Shown piece after piece: positions 34,867 to 46,472 of a stretch of DNA of 64,000 bases. The notes below the pieces were generated by a model. It saw nothing but the letters and a program-made list of their open reading frames with translations, was not told where the DNA came from and made no database searches. Each line of letters starts with the position of its first letter. Position 1 is the stretch's first letter. Both the position numbers and the translations under genes were made by a program. Origin of the DNA: Prosopocoilus inquinatus (taxonomy: Eukaryota; Arthropoda; Insecta; Coleoptera; Lucanidae); NCBI GenBank assembly GCA_036172665.1, contig CM069874.1, positions 52,558,707 to 52,622,706 of the forward strand. The letters run 5' to 3'.

Positions 34867-35120
34867 TACTTTGATAATAATTTAAATTATTTAAGTTAGA
34901 CCTTGTCTTATTTAGGATCTACAGTCGCGGTGTTTTAAATGATTTTCAAACAAGTATTTGCTATCAACGTACTAAAAAAAAACATTCTCTATTGAAGTAG
35001 ACTAAAAACATATGAGTACAACCCATTAAAATTTTCAAATACTATATGAACATTAAAAATGAAATACAATTCAACAAACTCAAGACTGGAATATAAAAAT
35101 ACCAAATACATAAAAATATG

Positions 35121-37180
35121 TAGAGTGTTCCATTTAAAATAACAAAGTTGATATCACTTCCGGCGAAATCGGAAGTCCAGTAGGTATATGTCGGAAAATT
35201 CAAATTAAATTTTTGTTTAATTTATCGTTTTCAAATTTTAAACAAATCTATAAAAAAAAATAAAATTTTAAAAGAGCGAACATATGGTCTGCGACACACG
35301 GTAGAAATTCAATGAAGACAAATGAAGCGATAACGTTATAATTAATGGACTTAGTATAATCAATCTAATGCAATGCAAATCAGAGATACAAGGTGGTCAT
35401 CGTCATCAGATCAGTCACGCATTGTCTACAATTATTAAAACAATTGATATGGGAATAAACTAAAGTTTTTAAAGTTTATCCGTGAGTGAAATACCGACTC
35501 TAAACAAACAATTAGCTTCTGGTTACTCAGTATTACATATGTCGCAAAAATAATGCACTTATATCAAAAGTGTTCTTTTTTAGCTTAAAGAAAAAGAAAA
35601 TAATCTACATAATGCATTGACCTGCTTTTTATAAAAGTATACATAGGGGGTGGTATGTATACAAAAAAGAAAAAATCCCTGTATGTACATTAATGGGATC
35701 ACAGTGGTGATTGCAACTGTACTTAAACCTAATTTTGTTTGTCAATCTTTATTTAAGAATTTGAAACATATCTATTTCTCCTAAAGACAAAAGTAAAACT
35801 TCTTGAACTCTATTCACCAAACCCTAATGTAAAAACTATTGGTCAACTAATTAGGCAACTTTATCTAAAAGTTACAGATAGGGTCGTAAGCCCTGTGTGA
35901 ATAAATATTAAGAGGCTAAAATCATAAACAGATTTCAACTTCGAAAAGAAAGCATCGCCCAAAAAGAATACACGGATTATTTTTACCATAATCTTGAGAG
36001 GTTAACTACTAAAAACGATCGAATTATACGTTGTTCACAAATTAAAAAACTAGCACCTATTGCATTGTGTTGGTATAAGACCTGAGTCCTGTATAAAACA
36101 TTATCAAAATACTAACAAGGGAACACAACAATTACACTAGCCTGCGAAGGTTTTGCGGATGACATAAAACTAGGTGTATGTAGTACATTTGGTGTTGGAG
36201 GAAAATATAATAATTTTTTCATCACGTACCATTTTTATTTAAATACAATATTTCAAAGTACAGTTTTTTTTTTATAATTTGCACCCTATCTGGAGGGTTT
36301 ATTTTAGGAGCTAGAGGGAAACTTTAAATACAAAAGTTGTAGGGTTTTATGCCTATTATCTTTTAGAGTTATCAGAAGAAACAAAAGCGCATCGCAAATT
36401 GTAGAAGAAAATTAAATTTTTGTTTTTTTAATTGGAACGACCTGTGTATTGTTTGCTAAGATGAGAGATCATATTTTTCTGATTTGAAAAATATATAATA
36501 TGTTCAAATTTGAAGGGGTCGTTCCTGATATAATTAAATTTAAAATATCAGCCTAATAATGACGTTTAAAAATCAAGACGGCCTGAAAAGGTGCTTAAAA
36601 AAGTTCTAAATGGCTGTTATAGTTAGCAAAAAATAACAAAAATTCAACGGTTGGAAACTATACAATGAATTAATAATAGAAAACAAAATTTCAGGTCACC
36701 TTAATATTTTAAACATTAATTCACTGATATTCTAACCTCAAATATCTCCTATTTGGCTCTTCCAAATATCAACACATTTACATTTTTGAAATCAGAAAAA
36801 TATGGTCTTTCATCTTAGCACACAATATATAGGATATTCCATTTAAAAAAACAAAAATTTAATTTTTTTTTCCAATTTCCGATGCGCTCTTGATTCTTCT
36901 GATAACTCTAACAGATAACAGGCAAAACCCGACAACTTTTGTATTTAAAGTTTTCCTTTTCCTTCTAAAATAAACCCTCTAGATAGGGTGTAAAATATTT
37001 AAAAAAAAACCTGTACTTTGAAATATTGTATTTAAAAAAAAAGTGGTACTAACGGGGTCACAGCAGCTGTACAGTTTTTGCTTATACCTAAACAGCCAGA
37101 ATTTACTTAAAAGAAACAAACGGTCGTCGGAACCCAAGAAATTAGTACCAATTTTGTTATTTTAAATGGAACACTCAGTA
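35121..37180. mobile_element. inverted-repeat element with GTGTTCCATTTAAAATAA ends
   Basis: GAGTGTTCCATTTAAAATAA at 35123 is mirrored by TTATTTTAAATGGAACACTC ending about 37177, each next to TA. A nested inverted pair lies inside (36228-37056). ACTTCCGG...CGGAAGT follows the left end. The interior has no intact ORF. Confidence 0.6.
36228..37056. mobile_element. nested long inverted repeat, about 255-bp arms
   Basis: The arms 36228-36484 and 36793-37056 pair (for example AATACAATATTTCAAAGTAC with its complement). Each holds the inner module GGAACGACCTGTGTATT / ATATAGGATATTCCATTT. It sits inside 35121-37180. Confidence 0.65.
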
Positions 37181-37461
37181 TATTTTTACGAATTAAGAAA
37201 AATTGTTTTCATAATTCTAAAAATATATAGTTTGTTTATGTTTGGTCCTTTTTGGGATATTTGAAATTTATTTTTGTCTTGAAATGTTTTTACAGATTTA
37301 TGTTATATAACATTGTCTTAGCTGTCAGCGTTTTGTCTTATAAAATGACCCAGATGAGCAATCTTTTAATTGTTTTGTTAACACTTGTCACACATAACAA
37401 AATTCTTATTAATCAAAGTAAATCAATTTTTAAATTTCAAACTTAAAATATAAACAAACTA

Positions 37462-37624
37462 CAGTCGAACCTCCGTAACTCAAACTTCAGGTTACCGGAA
37501 AATTAGGAGTACTAGAGATTTCAAGTTAAAGAAATAGTTATACACAATGTGCAGGGACCATCAGCAAGTTTCGACTTACACAAAATTTGGATTAGTGGAG
37601 GTGCCAGTTATAGAGATCCGACTG
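37462..37624. mobile_element. pogo/Tigger-type MITE, 163 bp
   Basis: CAGTCGAACCTCCGTAACTC after TA (37460-37461) is matched by GTTATAGAGATCCGACTG before TA (37625-37626). A CAGTCGA...CTC end with a TA target is typical of pogo/Tigger elements. No coding part remains. Confidence 0.75.
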
Positions 37625-38009
37625 TATATATTTTTGAAATTAGGAAAAAGGGATTTTTGTTAATTCGAGAAAATATACTATGTGTTAAATCTAAAATAGC
37701 AGAGCTGGTTCTCATTTGGTAGGATTCCGATCGTCATTTGTTTTTTTTTTAAGTAAATTCTGAGGTCAATCCCTAAAACTTTTGCAATTACCATTTTTTT
37801 ATATGGCTTATAACAAAATGTGTGTAGGTGCCGTTCAAAACACAAACAAAAACCTTGTACATAATTTATTTAATTTTTTTGAAATCCTGACGTGATAGAA
37901 AAAAAAACTAATAACAGATTCTTTTTTGTAATGCCGAAATAATTGAAGAACACCTAGTCTTATGTCATACGCAAAAAAAAAAATATTTTTTCGCAGGCTA
38001 GTGTTATTT

Positions 38010-38155
38010 TTCGGTATTTTTATCCCTAAATGTATTATCAACTAAGAGTATTTTTATTACTTTATTATTGTTATTATTCAAAAACGCAATGAAAAAAAAA
38101 GTAAGATTCCGTTTAAAATAAGCGAGTTGAGAGCGACTTCCGTTGTAACTGGAAG
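38010..38155 (+). repeat. direct repeat, unit 1
   Basis: It shares with 38692-38830 the blocks TATCCCTAAATGTATTATCA, CAAAAACGCAATGAAAAAAA and GAGAGCGACTTCCGTTGTAA, followed by C(T/C)GGAAG. About 140 bp, colinear. Confidence 0.7.
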
Positions 38156-38691
38156 CAACTGGAAGCCAGATTTATTTTATAAAATTCTTAAATATTATTT
38201 AGCTGTAGGGTGTCAGTATAAGAGAAAGTGTTCTAAAACACTTATTTGATTTTCTACACGATTTTTAGATGATTTCGATTTCGTTTCTCCACCTTTGTTT
38301 TAAATTGCTTAAAGTTAGATTCAAGGAGTGCAAAGTACAGATACAAATACAAAGTCAGACTCTACTCTCTTAACAATTTTACTTTTTCCATATACTTAAA
38401 ATAAATTTAAAATATCATTTTTTTTAATTTTCACTTCGCTTCCTCATTTACTTTGCTTCAATTTATAATTCGTAAATGATGAATTGTCATTTTCATGACT
38501 ATCTTAACAAAATAAGAGTATTTATTCCATTTAAATTTTCAGTTTTTATGAAATAAATAAATATATAATTTCTTATATTCAAGAAATCTTAAAAATAGAT
38601 GTAGGGGAATGCTAATACAGATCAATGCAGCATGCAATTCGACAGACAATAGTGTATTAAAATATCGATCGTTGTTTGAAAACAATTAGTT

Positions 38692-38830
38692 TTCGAATTT
38701 TTATCTCTAAATGTATTATCAATTAGGAATATTTTTATTACTTATTATTGTTCAAAAACGCAATGAAAAAAAAATGTAAGTTGCCGTTTAATATAAGCGA
38801 ATTGAGAGCGACTTCCGTTGTAACCGGAAG
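38692..38830 (+). repeat. direct repeat, unit 2
   Basis: Second copy of 38010-38155, about 680 bp away, with small gaps. It ends in the ACTTCCG...CGGAAGT palindrome also seen near other element ends. Confidence 0.7.
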
Positions 38831-39908
38831 TAATTACAAGTCAGTTTTATTTTAGTTGAACTGTTTCTTCTGAAGTATCCCTACCTTATGGATTTCCTTT
38901 CTATCTAAATTGCATTCCAGAGAACTTTTAAGAACGGTTTGCACGAATAACCCTGTATACATTTATTATAAATACAGCACTGTTTTCTACAAGTAAGCAG
39001 GCTTTCTTACAGAAGAATAGGAAAAATTATGGTAAAAAATAGGGGTGGGGGTAGAGGCGAGACCCTTCCATTAACTAGTTTTTCAAAAATATATTTACCT
39101 TATCTTCGAGGTCTTTTAATCTACTTCAAAACTTATCCAAAAAGTTTTTTAATATCTTTTTCAGAGATATTTAACAAAATATGAAAATCGCACTTATCTT
39201 TGGAGTGGGGTGAGACCCACAAACGGGCGATTGGGCAGCTAAAAATATATACGTTGTTCTTATGTTAAGGAAGTCTATCAGTCTACAAGGTTTTGTTGAA
39301 ATCTGATATCCGGGTTCCCGGTGTTTCCTTGTATTTAAGTTGGCAAGGTATTTGAAGTTTCATGTCAAATAAATTTTACTACAAGATTATTTATATTTAT
39401 ATTCATTTTAACAAGCCATTTCACTTAATTACAGTTTGTCTGTTATAAAATTGCTCACCATGAATCTATTATAATTAATAAATTTCGAACCATGGATCTA
39501 TTCAGAACGTATAACCTTATCGTTTACTTTAAACACTTGCCAATTTTGTTACCAAATTTTTAACTAGGACTATGTTGCCGGTTGTATTTTTCACAAAGCA
39601 ACACCGTCAGTGGTCTTTTAATTTGTGCTCAGATAATAGATGATGGACAGGGTAATTAATAAATTTTATGAAAAAGATCTTTTCCTAATATGAACGACAA
39701 TGAGGTCTATTCTGTAGCATTGATATGGACTTGATACGTAGCAGTTATCGTATCAAGTGTGATATCGAGTTAATATGCTCCTTTCTTCGATTGGCGGTCG
39801 GCAATCGACTTGAATTGCTATGAATTAATGTCAGGTTCTCTTCAATGATTGAAGACCCTATCATTGTTACAGAACAGCCCTGAATATTAGCATTGAGTAG
39901 CATTGCAA

Positions 39909-40735
39909 GGGTCTAGGACAATTCGCCATCGCCGATTTGTCGTCGCCAATTCACCGTCGCCAATTCGTCGTAGATACAATTCACCGCCGGAAAACTCGCC
40001 GTCGGTAAATTCGCCGTCAGCGATTAAAGTTTTAAGTCTAGGTACATATCCAAATAATAATATACCGTTAATTATATGTAAATAAAATAAAGAAGTTAAC
40101 ATAATTAATGGAAAATAAAATAATTTGTTATTAATTAAATGTGATACATAGATAAAGAAACAGATAAAAAAATTTGGTCTTCCCGGAAGTATTTCTTATT
40201 CTTCAGGGTGTTCGTAAAATCCCTCCAATTCTTCTTTTTTATATTTTCAGATTCTGCTCAAAATCATATTGATTTTCATATCAATCAAAATCACTACACA
40301 TCAAAAGTCGACTGCTTTCAAAATATTGATTCATGAAAGCTCGTCATTTAAAATTATAAATTGAAAAAGGGGTTCCATTAAAAAACAAAATAGAATTATG
40401 ATTATGTGTACGTACAGCACCAATTTGTTCGTAATTTTGTGTCTTACGGTGGTCGCACTGTAATTAGGAATTTATTTTAACTTGAAATAGAAAAACAATA
40501 GTAAAGTTCATTTTAATTTACTTGAAACGTACTGAAATTATAGTTATTTTCTTCAATTCGTAGGTATAACTTGGATATTATCTAAAATGGTCAGAAAGTG
40601 TTTTAAAGCTTATCAAGCTAAATAAAGCAGTAACATGGGACGGCGAATTGGGCGGACGGTAAATTGGATTCGACAACGAATTGGCGACGGTGAATCGGCG
40701 ACGGCGAGTTGGCGAGGGCGAATCGTCCCATCCCC
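39909..40735 (-). mobile_element. Mutator-like non-autonomous element, copy 2
   Basis: This 827-bp element is flanked by the exact 9-bp duplication GCATTGCAA (39900-39908 and 40736-40744). The ends are GGGTCTAGGACAATTCGCC and, reverse complemented, GGGGATGGGACGATTCGCC. It is the inverted counterpart of 15369-16180, and long stretches of the core match with only occasional differences. The near identity suggests recent movement by a transposase supplied elsewhere. Confidence 0.8.
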
Positions 40736-41670
40736 GCATTGCAACTGTCAAATATAAACTTCTTTTAAAGAAATCACTGTTATCGAGGAAAAAATGGAAA
40801 TCACAGACAAATATGCTGAACTGCGTTCAAGAAGAAGTCTACTATGAATAAAGTAATTTTAACTTCACAATATGCACACTATGAGATACTTTATGATCGA
40901 GTCCCTACAGGATGACTGGTAAGTCGATGTATTCCTTTGAGGGCGTGTTAGTAGACCTCATTAGCAATTGATTTGATCAGATTATGCATTATACAAAATC
41001 CAATAGTTAATGAGGTATTTTAATTTTTGTGTTTTCCTTTGAAATACGCTCCCTACTAACATTTATTTAACATTACTCAGAAAGTATAAAAGCTTTTCTT
41101 AATTGTGTTTTCTTGGTTAGACTAAATAATAGCAAGTACTACGCAACAAATAATAAGTTAAAAACTTTAATAAGTTTGAAATACAACGGCTGAAAAGACA
41201 CTTCTCTAAAAGAAATCCAATCTACTTGATCTAATATCTGGTTTATTTACATTTTAGTAAAAATTTGACGAAAATATTTCTCAAATTCAATTATTAAGTA
41301 GGACTTAGTTTGTTCACGTGTGTATTAACGCTAGATTAAGGCCAAGATACATTTAAAATAATTGTCGATGTCAAACACTGCGTTAATTGTAATGCAACTC
41401 CTTTCCTGTCATTAATTTTTGTTGATATTGTCAAGTACTTGTTCCTGTTGTTTAGCTTTTCCTGTTGTCCTTTTACTGACAGAGTTAGTGAAACAAAATT
41501 ATGAAAAAGAACAAGATTTTGCATACGAGCCAGAGGGAACCATTTCGAAAATCAAACATAATTAAAAAATGTGGACTATAAATTTATGGAATTTTATTTC
41601 TTAGGCTATTTCCTGTGTGGTAAAGACTAGATTGAAATCTATACGTTCGTCTAGTATTGTTATACTATTA

Positions 41671-41801
41671 ATGGAAGTAAAATACTTTTACTAAAACTTA
41701 GTACCTCACTTGAGAGGCAATAAATCAAAGAAGCTTTTGGAATAATTTGCAAGCTGATTGTATTATAAAACTTTGGAAATAAATCAGAATGAATGTTCAA
41801 G
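41671..41801 (+). repeat. direct repeat inside 40908-42508, unit 1
   Basis: Blocks shared with 42045-42184: GAGGCAATAAATCA/GAAAGGCAATAAATCA, GAATAATTTGCAAG and AGAATGAATGTTCAAG. Confidence 0.65.
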
Positions 41802-42044
41802 AAAATCACCTTCCAGTTAATTTTCTTTGGACCTGAGGAATCGGCTTCAGTTAAAAACCGAAAAATTCAAACTTTGAGTTTACACTGGAACAATTTTCTT
41901 TAATTTCCAATTTAGTGAAGTCTCGGGACCTTTTAAGGGACTTCTCAACTGAAGTTTATAGAAAACTAATGTTTAACAGAAGCTGTTATCCTCTTAAATT
42001 GAAAACAATGAATATTCTGTCCCGCACTTAATAATTATTATTTG

Positions 42045-42184
42045 ATGGAAGTATGATGTATACAAGTTTTTACTAAAACGTAATACCCTCATTCGAAAGG
42101 CAATAAATCAGAGATGTTTTTAGAATAATTTGCAAGTTGATTGTATTACCAAATTTTGGAAATAAGTTAGAATGAATGTTCAAG
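42045..42184 (+). repeat. direct repeat inside 40908-42508, unit 2
   Basis: Second colinear copy of 41671-41801. It ends where the right inverted arm begins. Confidence 0.65.
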
Positions 42185-43774
42185 TACGTTGGATTTTCTT
42201 TTAGAGAAGTGTCTCTTCAGCCATTGTATTTCAAACTTATTAAAGTTTTTAACTTAATGTTCCTTGCGTAGTACGTACTATTATTTAGTCTGACCAGGAA
42301 AACATAAATATTAAAAAAAAACCTTTTATACTTGCTGAGTAATGTTAAATAAATGTTAGTAGGGAGCGTATTTCTAAGGAAAACACCAAAAATTAAAATA
42401 TCTCATTAACTATTGCATTTTGTACAATGCGTAATATGGTCGAATCAATTGCAAATGAGCTCTACTAACACGACCTCAAAGGAATACGTCGACTTAACAG
42501 TCATGCTGTATAAAAATACACTTTACGATCAACGACAACTCTTTTCTCCTTACTAGAGACAAAAACGAAATACACAATAGTGTTACAGAGATACGAAAAA
42601 TTACTTTAAGCAAAATAAATTCGATAAAGGAAACAAAAAATTCAAATAGCGTCACAGGCCTACTGATACTTTCAGTTCTGGTTTGCAACCATAAACAATT
42701 GACATAATAAGTTAATATTGTCCACTGGCGTACAACTTTTAGCGGTCAACCTCCATTGTTGAAGGTGACCTGCGTATTTGGACCCTAAAGGACAATTTAA
42801 TTCGCAGAACATGTAGATAATCCAGATCAAGAAGGAACATAAAACCTTAAAGTTAATACTTATCGCGATTGGTTAAAGATGCTTAACAATAAATGAGCAA
42901 ATCCACGTGACCTAGTTTCAACATTTTCCCGCATCTCAAGAGCGAAGGAATCACGATTCGTTTCGATCTCTTTGGAACGGCTCGGGCTAATCCAAAACCC
43001 GAACCTACATTAATAAAGTGTTCGACGAAATATCGTAGCTGAAAGCAGCACAAGAAAAGGTGAAATCGCCTCATTACGGTGAGTGAATTATATTTTATAC
43101 GTACAAGCACACACGCTCGCGCATTTCCTGCACTTAAAATATTCAAAACCGACTCAGTTTTCTCTTTTCAGATAAGATAATGAGCGCCTGTTTGTTTAAT
43201 GTTCCTTACAAATTACATATCTTGTAATGTGTGTTTACACAAACGATAAAGATTTCATCCACATTGCAATGATGTTAATGTGCCTGCAACAGAAGCCGGG
43301 AGAGATTTGATGAAAAAGTTTATCTCGTTTTTCTTTGTTTGTTTACCGTGCAAAAAGTTCATTAAATCTAACCATATTCAAAAAATTAATACGTACATGA
43401 CTTACAAGTACCAAAAACATTAAACTTTCTTTTGCATTTATAATAATTATATGAAATATATCTTAAAGGAGAAATCTGTATTTTCCATAATTTCCATAAT
43501 TATAATCTGATTTTTGAAGCTCGTAATTTCTTGATAACTTGAGATTTTGCGTTTACACTTCAAAATTAAAACCTTCGATTAATTAGCTAATTAACTAATG
43601 GAGTACTGTTCGATAATAACAAGACTGCGGAAGTTTAAGCCCTAAAAAATTCAATATTCGGCGCCTAAAAAAATGTGCAGAACAGGCACAAATAAAGTAT
43701 AAATAGTCTCCAAGATATTTATACAGATAACCGCGACAGACTTAGATAAAATTATTATTAATGCCATGTTTACA

Positions 43775-45635
43775 CAGGGTCTCCCAAGTTGAGTGGCCTA
43801 TTAAAAGTTCTTGTGGAAAGGAACATACAAACATTCTGAAAATTAACGCACTGCCCTAGGAGGAAGTGATCTTTCAAAATAAAATATTTTCACTTTTATA
43901 TCACTTCCGGTTATACAGGAAGTCGCAATTAACTTTCTTATTTTAAATGGAGTGCTATACTTTTTATTGCAAATTCTGATTCCACATGTTATTCCAAGCA
44001 AAAGTTGTTAAGGCTTCCGTATACTTAAGCGTAACGGTTTTTGAGATATCTTCGAATTTCTGGAAAAACATATTTCGGTGACCTTTCATTTAAGAGAATG
44101 TAGTTACAACACTTTCAAATCTCAAGATTCAAGCTGCCTGTCGTTTGAAAGAATAATGTTCAGTCTTTCAAATCATATCCTAGTTATCATTGAAAAATTA
44201 ACAGGGTAGTCAAAATATGGTATCGAACCTTGTTCTGTTCAACTGCCCAAAACTCAGTTTCCGTAAATGGAACAGCCTGTATATTTTTGAATCATGACAT
44301 GCAGAATCAAATTCTACATCGATTAGTAGTAGCATTCCCTATACTTATTTTCATTAGTTTTCTTGTTATCAAGAATTGTGTATTTTATTATGTTAATTAT
44401 GGCATTTATACAGTTATTCGTATCTAGCTTTGAAAAAAAAGGCAAATATCGAATTCCTTTTTTTAAGAAATAAATAATTGCTAACCATAGCATTATTTCG
44501 CCATACATCGCGGATAAAGCTATAGGTAAACACCTGTCGTAATACTTAATATTTTCATAAACAAGGGTCTTAAAAAATTGGTAGACCTATTTTCAAAAAC
44601 AATTCTCTTTGTCAGGCTAACATTTTTATTAAAAAAAAAAAACAAAAGTAAAACTTACAATTGATAAAGTGGTAAAAATAATTAAACAGTTTTATTTATT
44701 ATCTTGAATCCCTATGATACGGTCGTAAATACTGTATAAAATTTGCAAATAACTGAGACAAGAGTGAAATCAACTAATAAATATTTATAATGGTAACCTA
44801 TCTCTCTCACTTTGTAGAAGTTTTACACAAAAAATACCATCGTGTCGTAGTTCTTGAAGATTAAATATTACGATTCCTTTTTATTTGTTTTGTTAATTTG
44901 ATTAAGTTCTTTGCTTTTTATTTGTACATATTTGTTAATAAAGTTTGTAACTCAATAAATATTTTGTTTTGTCGACACTTACTGCGAAAAATTACCATAA
45001 TTTTACCAAAATATGCCAGTATAAGAAACAATAATTGATAACAAGAAAACTGGTGGAAATAGGTATAGGGAATGGTTCTACTAAGTAATGTAAAATTTGA
45101 TTCTGCATTTCATGATGTAAAAATATACAGGGTGTCCCATTTACGAAAACTGAGTTTTGGGCAGTTGAACAGAGCAAGGTTCGACACCATATTTTGACCA
45201 ACCTATGAATTTTTCAATGACAACTAAGATATGATTTGAAAGACTGAACATTATTCTCTCAGACGACAGGAAGTTTGAATCTTGAAATTTCAAAGTGTTG
45301 AAAATACATTCTCTTAAATGAAAGGCCACCGAAATATTTTTTTCCGAAATTCGGAAGATATCGCAAGAACCGTTACATTTAAGTATAGGGTAGTCTTAAC
45401 AACTTTTGCTTGGAATAATGTGTAGAATCAGAATTGACAATAAAAAGTACAGCATTCCATTTAAAATAAGAAAGTTAATGGCGACTTCCGTTATAACCGG
45501 AAGTGACATAAAAGTGAAAATATTATTTTATTCTGAAAGATCACTTTCTTCTAGGGCAGTGTGTTAATTTTCAGAATATTTGTATGTTCCTTTCCCTGAG
45601 AACTTTTAATAGGCCACTCAACTAGGGAGACCCTG
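43775..45635. mobile_element. long-TIR element, 1.86 kb, about 600-bp arms
   Basis: It begins CAGGGTCTCCCAAGTTGAGT and ends CTCAACTAGGGAGACCCTG. TA follows the right end, and TACA precedes the left. The arms cover 43775-44390 and 45020-45635 and include ACTTCCGG...GGAAGT (43900, 45485) and the inner module ATGGAACAGCCTGTATATTT / ATATACAGGGTGTCCCATTT. The centre is AT-rich without a recognisable protein. Confidence 0.8.
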
Positions 45636-46472
45636 TATAATTGATCATAAGGATTAATTTTTTTTATTATTAAATACAGGAGTATAAATATTTTGGTGCG
45701 GACACTGCATTTATTAACAGAATTTAATCTGCAAAATTAAAATGTCTTCAAATTCTATTAATAAACGCACAAATTTAGGCATTTTGAATGATATATTCTG
45801 CAGCTTTCTGGATTCCTTCAATAGAATATAATTTTATTTTTCTTACAATATCAAGATATCGCTTCAATTATTTTTATTATTTATCCTAAACAGTCTTTTC
45901 GAACAGTTGACTCTAAAAGACATCCTGAATATTTTTTTAGAAATTGTTTACACATTGGTTTTCAAATTTTCTCCAAGGTATATTTCCTGTCGCAAATACA
46001 CGGTCCGGGAATGAAACGGGATGATTTGAAGTGAACTTTAGAACTGGTAAGTTGATAGTGGGTACGAAAGTCGTCCCCTGGTACCACCAAGTCATTTACA
46101 GGTAATTGCAATTCTTTTAAGAACGAATGTACAAAATTCGAAAAAATTGTCGCAGTTAACATTTTTTTAATATAATTTTAATATAATAATAACAGTTGGA
46201 TTTCAATCTTTAATCATTTTAGTTCTAATTAACGCAAATTTAAAATTTATTCTGAGAATTTTTAGAAAAAAGCCACATTATAGGCATTTTTTATATTAAA
46301 TCGGCATTTGTAAATAAATAGGCAAACATGGGCAATACAAAACTTTACCACTTGAACAGTTATTATATGAAACATATTTATAACCAGGTCAAAGTAGTGT
46401 TTAACAAATAGAAAAGACAAATGCCTACACTACCGTAGTTTGAGTAATAACAAAGATTAAATTTCTCTCTTA

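Larger units (their letters stand above)
40908..42508. mobile_element. long-TIR element with TA target, 1.6 kb
   Basis: The ends CAGGATGACTGGTAAGTCGA and TCGACTTAACAGTCATGCTG are each next to TA (40906-40907, 42509-42510). The arms are about 330 bp (to about 41240 and from about 42175). The centre holds a 130-bp direct repeat, 41671-41801 and 42045-42184. No transposase. Confidence 0.8.

Noticed and set aside
39903..40102. Asn/Ser/Pro-rich repeated peptide in the Mutator-like copy
   Set aside because: It is the translation of subterminal CGCCGTCG arrays in a non-coding element, open in both strands by chance.
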